Of a stretch of 64,000 nucleotides of DNA, positions 32,055 to 43,123 are shown in pieces. The stretch's first letter is position 1, and each line of letters begins with the position of its first letter. The stretch is taken from positions 5,697,590 through 5,761,589 of the forward strand of contig OY744471.1 of NCBI GenBank assembly GCA_963556145.1, read 5' to 3'. The notes beneath the pieces were generated by a model. That model did not search any database and was not told where the DNA came from. It worked only from the letters and a program-made list of their open reading frames with translations. This DNA is from Hygrocybe punicea (taxonomy: Eukaryota > Basidiomycota > Agaricomycetes > Agaricales > Hygrophoraceae). The position numbers were made by a program, and so were the translations under genes.

Positions 32055-34554
32055 ATTGGTCTAAAGAGTTATGCAAAGTTCAGTCGAATATATGATGACT
32101 GACGTGAATTTCAATTTAACGGACCTCCAGACACGATAGCTTTCCAAGGGTGTAACCGATCTCAATCAAGACGTATTGCAACTTGTGTGCATGCTGTATG
32201 ACTATTGTCCTGCCATGAACGCTACTAACAATTACATTTCTCCTGTACAACGTGGTGAATAAGTTGAAGATGCAGACGTAACCGGGTGAGTTTGATGGTG
32301 GATGTATGAAATACACATGAAATACAAATTATTGGTAAAAGTACAATAGAAAAAATATGAACGTCTCAGTAGTGGCAAAGGGAAAAAAACGTGGAGATTA
32401 AAAAAACACGGTGCTAAGCGAAACAGCATGCAGACACATGTATCGAGGGTGTGGTCTTGATCTGTTCCTTGTGTCAAACGGGCAGATCCTGGTGCAAGAT
32501 ATGAATAGGATGACAACCCATTGCGAAGAGGGGGATAAGTCAACGTACCCAGAGCCGGGGAAGCAAAGAGTAGGGGGAAGACGACGCCAGCCATAGCAAA
32601 ATGGCAGATAAGAACCTCAGTGTCGGCATCGGCACATAACACAACCAGGAAGGAACATCTCCCTATGATTCAATCAAGGGGAGAGGAGAGACAAGAATCT
32701 CCCTATGATTCAATCAAGGGGAGATGAAGAGAAAAGACTTAGAATGGCGCTCAACAGTAACTCGATCATGTGACCGTGAGACTTGAGCTTCACCATACTG
32801 TGACCGTAAGAGCCTTATGTTCTTCTCAACCATCTTTGCCAGTGCCGAGCACCAGCAAAGACTTGTCCCCATCGCTTTCTACCATCTTTGCCAGTGCTGA
32901 GCACCGCAAAGTCTCGTCCCTGTTGTCTCTGCGTCTCCCTGTCTTCGGCCTTCATCATCTTATTTTCTGGTCCATATTTCACGTCCTTCCATCTGTTTCA
33001 CTAGTGCCGGGCACTCAAACTTTTCACAAGTCATCGCCTTTTCCTATCCCCCTGTGTACTGGGGGTGTCTCGACATCTTCTACCTGTGGTCTCTCTCATA
33101 ATACTTGCAATGATTTGCGTGTTGCACTTGGTGATTTCGTGTCAGCCTGCATGTAGCAACATCCTCACATTCTCCCTGTAGACAACTCGGTTGAGGGCAT
33201 CAGCGGAATATATTGGACATTTGCCCTGGACTATCCGTTTTTTCAAGGTGAGTCAGTCGAACCCTGCATTGCAAAAAATGATGTCTAATTTTGATGGGAC
33301 TAGCCTACTCTCCCACCTGCAAGGACCATTCTCTCCTTCGTGGTGGAACATGATTTTGTCAAACAAATTTTGTCCTGGTGCGAGTATTCGGAGTCGAGGA
33401 TGTAATCATGATGGCAGTCAACAATCTCGGTGAGAGCAGTTATATTTCTCGAATAGCAATAATTATTCTGATTTCTTTCATCTTATGGTTCTCTTGCACG
33501 CTCCAAGGCTATCGACATGGCATTGGAGACAACAATTTAGCCCTTGCCATGTACAACCTCTGCTCGACAATGGATCCCCTTTGGAACTCTTTGATGGTTG
33601 GAGGGTTTAAAGATGGCGGTAAACTATCACTCATCGATTCCTTAGCTGGCGAACTCGGTCTTGATATCTATGTCGTCAGCCTTTCTTGAAGCTGAATCCT
33701 AGCATAAGTACTGCATAAGTGATAATACTTTGACGACGTTAATGGGATATGTTTCAATCAGGCAAGTCGCTTTCTCGCATGGCTATACATTTACGTGCTC
33801 CGTCAGTCGTGACATTATGTCCACCTATGAACGCAACTGAAACTACTCACACTTCAAGGCTACGTCTGTGTGGACTCTTAAACAGCCTCGATGGTGTCAC
33901 TGCTGCTGAAGTCAGGTATGTCGACCCTCCAAATAAAATAAAATAAAATAAAAGTAAAAATTAGGAGACATAATTTTGCTGCCTCTTATTTGCTACAACG
34001 AACCACATTGAGTGTCTGGATCCAGCGAAACCGGACGTTTGGGTCAACAGAACGAACGCAAGCCAAGAGTGTCTTCAAATGGCTTCCCTTACAAACCCTC
34101 TCGCATCTCAGTAACGCCCGAAGCATTGACAACGTGAGCTTCTTTCTATAGGTCAGATTTAATGGCTCAATGTTTCATCTCTTCAGTATCAAATGGTGAC
34201 TGTTACAAGTTACGATACGACATGGTTGTTCATCAAGGTAATTGAGACTATGTAGATGCAATAATTATTCAGTATTATTATATTTTACACCAAAATCTAT
34301 CCTTCATTAGCACAGCAGTCGTCTGGTGATGTTTTGAGCCTTGGGCAATGCCAGAAAACCAGTTGCGAGCCAGCAAACACTCCAGAAACCTCGAAATCAT
34401 TATATTTCCTAATTTGGAAATTTTGTAACGGCTCAAAACGGCTAGCCACGGCTAAGCCGAGGTTTAACCGTTAGCCGTAGCAACGGCTCGGCTCGGCTAA
34501 TCATCGGCTCGGCTCAATCGGCTAACGGTTTCGGACCGAGCCGTGGCAACACTA
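28608..34554. mobile_element. E7: second copy of the E6 hAT element, inverted, one end missing
   Basis: Reverse complement of E6 from 17936 to 25524. Its length, 5,947 bp, equals that of the E6 segment after removing the solo LTR plus its 5-bp duplication, so there is no net insertion or deletion. The outer end at 34554 carries the terminal repeat (GGCAACACTA). The inner end stops at 28608 inside the last codons of the transposase, so the right terminus and subterminal repeats of E6 are absent. No matching flanking duplication can be checked. It contains the transposase (minus) and the BCS1 fragments (plus). Confidence 0.92.
33191..33916 (+). pseudogene. bcs1: BCS1-like AAA-ATPase fragments inside E7
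   Basis: The counterpart of the E6 fragment, on the plus strand here. GGKLSLIDSLAGELGLDIYV is encoded up to a TGA at 33687-33689, and LCGLLNSLDGVTAAEV at 33866-33916. The Walker A glycine-rich loop is already degraded in both copies, which dates the loss of function before the copies separated. Confidence 0.6.
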
Positions 34555-34889
34555 TCCCTGATGAAGATGCGAAGATGCGCAATGGTCATGTTTCATATTT
34601 GTTTTCATTTGATTGTTCAAAAACGTCGCAAAATGTCATACATGATAGCAATACCAGTAAGATGATCATGACGGTACTTTCAAAGCGTAACTCGGAAACT
34701 GGAACAAGTAAATGATGGCTATAGGTGATTGGCAAGCATCCGATTGCCGGGCCAAGTCCTCAAGCAAGCTCTTTAAGGATTTCCGACTCGTTTATCTTGG
34801 GCCTCGAATACACTCAACCTGCTCTCGAGCGCTTTGCCTGCTGTGCCATTTCACCACCAGTGTTCCGTCTTTTCTGTCCTCTGAGGGGA

Positions 34890-37800
34890 TCAAAGCGGTG
34901 ATCTGTACCGTGACAGCCATGGCCATCGTGAGATCAATGACGCAAGCACGGCAAGCAAGAACTTTTGAAACGCACCAGACGTTTCCGAGTCAGGCTGAGT
35001 GTTGAGGTTTGGACTTTCAGCGATCTCGGGCCGCCGACGCACTTCAAACTCGTCACCAGTCCAATAGAAGCACTTGAGCGAGTCTTGATGACAGTCAATC
35101 AGTGTCAAGTAGCTGGCTGCATCTGCGGATTCCCTTCCAAAGTGTTCTAGAAATAAATTGCGGACCGTTACGTCGCAAATACCTTCATTTAGTGGGACTT
35201 CATTGGCTATTGCTTGGGTGACATAGAGAGTAATGCTGGCGGCAAGTCGAAGACGTGTCGTTTGGAAAACCACAGGAGCATAATCCAGGTCTCCCTCGGT
35301 AACACAAATATAGTGGTGAATATACCAATTCCTGAACTTCTCTGTTAAGGAACGGCCAACGGCTTGCTCTAATAACTCGACGTTCGGGATTTCGCCATCT
35401 TCACTTTCATACCGTCGCTTATCCAGAATTTCGGAGAATTCCAGGATGTGGCTGACAAAGATAACATCCAAAAGGCCATCCGGTTTTGTGACATTTGGGA
35501 CATGTACCAAGGATGGATTATAGTCTGTGAATGAAACTGGTCAGCTGCGACTCAAAAAGACTCCAAGATGAATCGGATGCCGTACCGTTATTTGGATCGT
35601 AATTGTCTTCATAAGTTTTGAGCCAGAATGCCATGAGTCTACGGAGGAGCTTCCGAGAAACCGTGTGAGCCGTGTTGGTGACGGAGTGGTCCATTACCAA
35701 GCAATGAATAATTCCCCAGCAGCTATCTTGAATTGACGATGTGGAGTAGAAATGTCGTCCATAAGCAATGGAGTTCTCCAATGTGATGACATAGTGCGGC
35801 GTGTTAGGTCGCATGTACCTATCAAATATTAGAAATAGGCACATCAAGCTGAATGTAACATACAATATTGTACCGGGTTTCAAAAGAACTGCTTCATGTT
35901 CGTACATTCCCAGACCAGAGCCAAACGGGTCCCAGTCATTCCCAAATGCCAAAATCGATCCCATGTCGCCGTCATGGTTAAATTCAGGCGTTGTGCGACG
36001 ACGGGCACACAGAATCCAACATTTGACGCCAACCTTGGTTTCCACAGCGGTTGCAAAACCTTCCGCATCAATGTGCATCCACGAGGTGGCGGGCGCAAGA
36101 GCTGCAGTCCCCCAGAGTAAAGAATCGCTTGGAGGCTCTTCATTTCGAAAACCAAGGAGTCCCCTGGTTTCCTTCCATGCTGTTTGATGAGAAGACAAAT
36201 GACTATGTGATAATCAGTTGTCTATCTCCAGCAAATTGAATCAGGCGCACCGGTATTGCGGGATACTCGGCACATTTTCGCCCCCCATGCGCAAATCGAG
36301 GACACTGAGAGTTCTACCATCCTCTCCCTTCAAACTTTCTTGGTACACTATTTCCAGTGTGCCTTGACGGAGGCACTGGTTCGGGTTTTCAACTATACGG
36401 AGAGAAAGATCTGCGCGGTATGATACCGGAAGTCAGTGTCGTACAATTCACCATTCAGGGATGGTGTCATGCCTTGAATCTGACGGGAGTCTCTCAAGGG
36501 GCCTAGTGTGCAAAGACCTTCACGGTCAAAGCTCATGGGCTCCGCAGGTGCATCAGTCACAAGAATATGCCGTTTCCGGAAAATGTCTTGTATTTGCCTG
36601 GCAGACAGCTTGACAAACTCTGCATAGGACGATACGAAAATGGTGGATCCAGAGGAGTCTAACTCAAGGGATCGAGCACTCGGGAGATGGTGGAGAGGGC
36701 GACCATTCGACAACAGAGCCTGAATGCCCTCCCGCAGTTTACGAATGGTTGCGTATTCATTAGCAGCCTTCCGCAATAAAGGATGAGCAATGATGTCCCT
36801 ATTTGCTACAGAACAAGGAACCCACCACCCGCTCAAAGGTTCTAAACTCAAGCTCAAATCTCCCGTCTTGCATGGGATCTGGCCAGAAAAACGACAAATG
36901 GACGGATTCAATGGTGCGCTAATAAACATTGAGGACGACCGAGTAGAATCTGTATCATTCTACTCACCCTTGAAAGTTCCTCCTCATATAAATTTGGGGG
37001 CGGACGTTCCTGGAACTCTCATCAAATATTGTTTGCGGAAAGAATTTATTGACGACACTACCTCGCCAGTCAGGTCTATCACCTCAACAACTTCGCTCAC
37101 AAGATCGAGGTCCAATTTCTCATCGATCTGCGAATTCCGTTTAACCGGCTTTCGCTTCTTCTTCTTTCGGGATGCCATGTCTTTGTACCCATCACGATTG
37201 ACCGGCTTCTTAGCTCGAGCAAGTCTTTCGCGTTTTGTATGATCCCCAGAACATTCCCCATCATGCTCGGTGTGCCCTGGACCATCACCATTGAACGGCT
37301 GGATTCCGAGTGACCCACTCTGCTGAACGATATTAACTGTCCTTGTGCCCTGTGCAGTGCCGCTGAGGGCGTCAGAGGCAGCGATGGGTGTGCGGAGAAT
37401 AGGTTCGGATTCATTATCACCAGCCGTCCAAGGGGTTGAATCAACGTCGCCGGGGTCCGGATGGTCCGTCTCGGGGTCTCGGGTCGTACTTACTGCTTGT
37501 GACTGTAACTCCGATGCAGTATCTACCGAATGAATGCCAGAATCTGCCGAGTATATATTTCACTGAATGCAAAGGAACACAAATTACATACCTTCATGGA
37601 ACCAATATCGAACAGAGTTATTCTGGCGAGCTATTTCGATCATGGCGTGGAAGTCAATAAAAAAAGTTTTCAATGCATCCGCTGAATCAACACCGTCGCT
37701 GATGGCTACTACAGCGGCCCATAGGCCACGCTCAATCTGCCGAATAGTTTCAGGCTTGTTGTTGCCAAGTGATTTAGCAATCTCAGAATGGTCCTTCAAC

Positions 37801-40271
37801 CTATGGCGTAGAACGAGTTGATACCACAATGCTCACCTGTAGTAAGACATTCCTCCGGATTGAAACAATGCCAAGATTGTGGTCGGAAAGAAGGATTAGG
37901 GGGGAGATAGCCAGCGCGAGATGTAAAGGTGTTCGGAGGTGAGACAAGTTGATATTAGCCAAAATTCCCTGCAGAACGGAGTGATCAAGTTCAACTTGTA
38001 AACTACGTGCACGACTATAAAAGATTTGTCAAGTACTCAATACTAGTGCGAAGCAAATTTTACCAGACCTTGTAATGGCTTCCACCAAGTCACTGGCTTT
38101 ATCTGGGATATCCACATGTGTCCCTAAAGACAGCTCGGTCAGCATATTAAGAATCGCCATGGTCAAATCCCAACCTCGCAATGCCATGATAGCATAAATG
38201 CAGCAGAATCTAGATTACTGAGGATTTTCGCCCAACGGGCATCTTTGGAGCGCGTAGATGCTCTCGCAAGGTTCTGAATCCCACGGATGAAGTTTCGCTG
38301 TTGCACCGATAGATTTCCGGTGGTTGGATGCACTGGCAAGGCATGCGTGAGTGTATTACACTGCTGGCCTGCAGGACGAAAAGCCAAATCCCTGGCGTTC
38401 TCAACGAGTCCGATCCAGTCTGAAAGTTTCACCCAAGTCTTGATGAAGGTTAGTGGCATTAACGTCACGATAACAGGTCAGATACGAACTGGTTGAAATC
38501 TGGGAGGGATGTCGGGCAACCCAGTCCTTGCAACTCGGCGAAACTTGGGGTGTTTATCGAGATCCAATAGGTCCGCGACAACATCGAGGAGTCTGCAACG
38601 CAAAACCAGGGCACCAACAAACGATATGGCAGCTGGCTGACCTTTGTCCGTGGTTGCAACCTGGTCAGCGCCAGTCTGCAAATACAGCCATGAAAAATAA
38701 CGAAAAGGACTGTTATAGAATTCCCCAGTCTCAAAGGTGCGAGCCAAAACCTATATATCATGAAAAAGAACAAGTGTGTTGAGACTTACCTCAAGATCAT
38801 CCCTAAGCCGTTCAAATTGCATTGTGAGTGATTGTCTACGACAAGCTTCCAAGTTCCACGTATGAAGAGGACCGTCTTCCAGTATGCAGCTATTATACCA
38901 CGGAAAGTCTTGTAAGAACGGAAATAGACGCCGCCAGGACAACCCACGATTAGCCGCGGCTTCGCTGCTTCATTATTTACTACTACATTATTTACAGCTA
39001 CGACAACAATATATCAGAATATTTTATAGACTTCCGTGGGTGACCATTTCCATGATCTCTGAAGCCCAATGGATCCGCAACTGATCAAATAGCTGTTTCA
39101 ACTTTGGGAAACGGCTTTCTAAGATGGGGACTGAAGCTTCCAATTGACGGTAAAACTGGCTCTGTGAGATCTTTTTTGCTTTCGCTCCTTGCAGACGAGG
39201 TTGGATCTTGCAAAGGAAAACAAATTAATATGGAGGTGCAGATATTGTAAGACCTACATACTGAGACGGTGGTAAAATATACCGCTGGTCTGGACACTTC
39301 ATGGCGGAACTCGTCTGGATACCTTTTTGCATAGGGTAGTAGAGTTCGCTTGATGATTCTACCAAATGTAGGATGACCGAACAATTCGGTGATGTTGCCC
39401 TATCATTGTGGATAAGTACATGAATATTGGTATTCATGACATAACTTACCGCAGCATCTACGGCATGTACAGCATCTTCATCTTTTCCTTGACTGATACA
39501 CTTGATGATATTGCCAAAGCGTGACCTTACGGCAGGTGACTGCTTCCTAAGCTGAGAACACATTATAATTGACAGTGTAATAGGTTTTGAAAATTTGACG
39601 TACCGCTTCAACACCTCGGAGTAGTACATCTAAACAATTAGTTACATAGGTGCATATAAAATCACAACACAGAATCACCATTGTTAAGTTCATGAGAACG
39701 ATTATGTGACTTCACCGTGTCTTCCAAAGCATCCAGACACCAAGCAATCAAAACAAAATTTTCAGGCCATGCTTGCTCGAATATATGTTTTCTTTCGAGG
39801 ATGGTGTTTGCTTCAGGTAGGGTGTCTGCCAACACAGGCATGTGGACGTAGTCCAGAGTTCTTGGCCCTAGGGAGAGCACAGAAGATGGTTTTGGAACTA
39901 AAATCTTGGGGAAGATGTCGACAGCAGTCAGAATATTCGATGATATCTTGGGTGGATCGTCTTGAGGCGGATTACTTTTAAATTCACAAAGGGCATTTAT
40001 TAAGGATGAAGATGACGGATTAAATGGTGCTACACAGTGTAATTAGTATCTGTCCAGTAGAACATTATTACATCGACGTACCAGATGGGAATGTTGAATG
40101 GAGAAAGTTGGCCACTCCTCCTCCTCCTGACTCGGTATCTGGTAATGCATCATCATTTAGGAGGATTGTTTGTTGAAGCCACTTACAGGCCGAGATCAAC
40201 AGAGTCCTAGAATCTGCAGCCGCGGATTGTGCCATGCTTTGAGTGAGGTGGCAGTTGAGCGGTATTTTCAA
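34890..40271 (-). CDS. Large JmjC-domain protein, many exons
   Basis: JmjC proteins are Fe(II)/2-oxoglutarate oxygenases, often histone demethylases. This one belongs to an expanded basidiomycete family whose substrate is unknown. A start at 40271 (MKIPLNCHLTQSM) is likely. After an intron ending near 40031 comes PFNPSSSSLINALCEFKSNP and YVHMPVLADTLPEANTILER. Helical exons follow through 37500, then a Lys-rich segment (SRKKKKRKPVKR, 37130-37175) that may be a nuclear signal. The family block IFVSSYAEFVKLSARQIQDI and FRKRHILVTDAPAEP is at about 36560-36660. The JmjC part has SWMHIDAEGFATAV (H-x-D, about 36070), GVKCWILCARR, and LKPGTILYMRPNTPHYVITL (second His) across an intron at about 35820-35875. 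Junctions checked at about 35525-35585 and 40031-40085 keep frame; no stop was found in the exons examined. Stop at 34890. Confidence 0.75.
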
Positions 40272-40479
40272 CCGCTCTGCATCTGCACAAACACAACCAT
40301 CGCTTACTCACGGCTCGCGGCTGCTACGCTAAAATGGCTAACCATATGGATTATTAGCTGGCCAATGGCAACCACTATTTTTTTGCTTCAAGTTTGCTCA
40401 ATTTACCTTTCAAAAATTTTTGGAATTTGGGCAGGCATCAGAGCTTTTTTGACAACTTCGTCCGAATTGTTGAGTATTG

Positions 40480-41310
40480 ATGTTCTGGCCTAGCTTGGCC
40501 TGAAAGCCTCGGCTTTGGCCTGGCTTGAAGAGCTCTGGCCTAAAAATTACTTGAGCCAGGCCAAAAGCTGCGGCTTCTGCTTAGCTGGGGCTTGGGCCAA
40601 ATAAAGCCACGGCTTTTGTATGATATTCTGGTCAATACTAATCAGAGCATACACTGGACATGATATCATTGTGTTTCTCAATCAGCAATTCATTCCAGCC
40701 TTGTTCATCTGTTCCCAACTCAGCAGCATCCTCTTTGTCACCAGGATCTTCATCACCCTCCAGCTCTGCTTCCAAAATTGATGAGGGAGCTGCTTCACAA
40801 AACAGTAAGTTGGATGTATCATTTCACCCTCTGGTAGATACATGATGGCCCATATTTTGTCATTGGTTGTTCCCTTCAGCACAGAGGGGGGCAAGGAGCT
40901 AGAGAGGGCAGTGATATTTTGATGAGTTGCTTGATCTCAGTGATTGTCATTATCACTTGGGCTGTGCTATATCTTGTCAGTCAGGGGCTAAAGAGAGTGG
41001 CCGCACAGGTAGATAAATGCCAGAGCCTTGAAGACTGGCATGTTTGACAGGTATGGAGTACAGATTGAAGTGGCATGCATTTACATGTAAGCATGGGACA
41101 TTAAATGAAGAGTCCCAATGCAAGTCACTGGTCACATGGTCTGAAGCCACAGCCTGACACTTGGCTCCAGCTTTGAGAACCTCAAGCCAGGCCAAAAGCC
41201 ATCAAGGGCCACTACCTTTGGCCTAGCTTGGCCTGGCCAATTAGGGCCCTGCTTGGTCAGGCTCACAGCCTGAGGCTGGGCTGGGCACACCAATATATTT
41301 GAGGTGGTAT
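40480..41310. other. Probable decayed TIR element with GGCCT/AGGCC-rich ends
   Basis: The stretches 40488-40615 and 41165-41295 are both packed with GGCCTGGC/GCCAGGCC words in opposite sense, much like the ends of E4 and E6 but diverged. The outer ends (TTCTGGCCTAGCTTGGCC and the complement of GCTGGGCTGGGCACACCA) match only partly, and I found no clear flanking duplication. The interior has no convincing gene. Confidence 0.35.
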
Positions 41311-41817
41311 TTAGGAACTCACTGTGGAAACCCTAAAATAGCATGATGTGGAGAGGATAAGGTGGCTAGTGTAACTATACATAGCCTGAGGCTCCAGAGA
41401 CATTTGATCCCAGTCTGAAGCATGGTTGGAACACTGACATCCTGTCATTCTATCTGAATCAGAAAGGGTTCTTGCTTTGTTGATTTGCTACCTTGCATGT
41501 ACAGTAGCTGTCATTAGAAGATATACTTCTGTCAATATCCTCACTTTGACTTTAGTTGAGATCATGCCTTTGGTTATCAGGATTAATGTAATATCTTGCT
41601 CCAATTTATATTAATTTCAAGCTCTATCCCCTACCCTGTCCCACTGGGCCCCAGCCAAAAAACCACTACCCAGCTCTGCCCTCTGTTCACTAGAACTGCA
41701 CATGAAGCTTCCCACTGATGTCCTACCTGACTGGGGGGGAACATCAGAACGGGCCACCTAGTCCCACCCCCAACACATACCAAACTCCCTTGCATGCTCC
41801 CCGAGCCCTGTCAGTGC
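41311..41817. other. No feature recognised
   Basis: No gene or element end seen between the decayed element and the E4-family copy. Confidence 0.4.
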
Positions 41818-42864
41818 TAGTGATGGACAGGTTCAGTTTGGTCCAGTTCTTGACCTAAATCCTGTGAACCTGGAACCGGACTCTTGGTCAGGTTTGGCCT
41901 TAGGCCTGAACCTCAGACGGAACCCTTGGTTCTGGTTCAGGTAGGTCCGGTTTGCATTCAGACTAGTTAGAACCAGAACCAAACACAAATTTGATCAAAT
42001 TCAATCAAGACAGTCAATTTTTGTATCCAAACACTATAAAACACAGCTAAGGTTCTGGGTATAACACAATACATGTCAATGTATTTAGGTAAGATAATGT
42101 TAAAGAAAAAATAGAGGGCAGGGCAGAGTGCCTGCCCTGCCTCCACTGGCCTCACCCCCACAGTTGCCTCCCTGTTCATGCTGCCCATTATTGCAATTCA
42201 CCATCCCCCACCTGCCACCATTTGTCATCCATTCACATCATTGGGCATGGGCACTGGCCACTGGTGCTTGAGTGAGGGGGCCGGTTGCTGCTGTGGTAGT
42301 GGTTGCCACTGCTGTTGCTGCCGTGGCTGCTGCTGCTGCTGCTGCTGATGCCAATTCCATTCCCATTGGTGTTGGCATTGGTGTTGGTGTTGGCGTCATG
42401 GGTTCGCTGCTGGCACTGTAGTAGTGGTGGCGGCCGGATGTGTTGTTGTTGTTGTACCTTGGCCAGCACCACTCTGGCTTGGTAGTGTCACCGTCGTCAT
42501 CACTGTGGTCATTGTGGTCAGGGTTGAAAGAGTGTAGCAGGCCCCAGACCTGAGCCATGGCTCACAGCTTAGGTCATCACCAACATTGGTCCAGTTCTAC
42601 TGTTGTTGTTGTCTTACTGCTGCTGGATGGCAGTGGAGGACATCACCATCTCCCTCGTTTTGTGACGGTAGTGGTGGTAGTGGTACCATCATCATCATCA
42701 CCGTCCCTGTTGCCCTGCTGCCAGTTGGTAGTAGATGTTGTTGCTGTTGTTGTGATTTCTCTGCTAGCGAAGTTGGAATGAGCTAAAGATAGAATTAGTA
42801 GAAGTACCTGAAATAACCAAGGACTTACCTTGAGCAGAACAGTTCACCGCGAACAGTTCTGCTC
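41818..42864 (-). mobile_element. Second copy of the E4 family, truncated and inverted
   Basis: It starts with the E4 terminal repeat TAGTGATGGACAGGTTCAG. GGTTC-rich subterminal sequence follows, then the same trinucleotide-biased interior as E4 in reverse orientation (GGCACTGGCCACTGGTGC, the CAACAACAA runs and the segment CTTACCTTGAGCAGAACAGTTC). It ends at a perfect palindrome, GAGCAGAACAGTTC-ACCGC-GAACAGTTCTGCTC (42832-42864), which corresponds to the palindrome near 12775-12805 of E4. The far terminal repeat is absent. It diverges from E4 by many substitutions and indels. Confidence 0.7.
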
Positions 42865-43123
42865 ACCCCTAGCTGTACTATTTGACCTATATGCATGGAC
42901 CTACCCACCCAGACTTTTATCAAAAACAATGGGAAGCAGCACCATGAAATTTGGCCAATTGCCATGGGTTCTGGCACAACAATTTATCTGAGCCCTCATT
43001 GGCTCTTGTAGGCTTACATTGGTAGTCAACCCATATCTGGGTGCATAGCCGGGACACTTACACTAGGGTTACTGTCACCAATCCACATTTGGAAATATAT
43101 ATTTCCACACGCTATACCTATAT

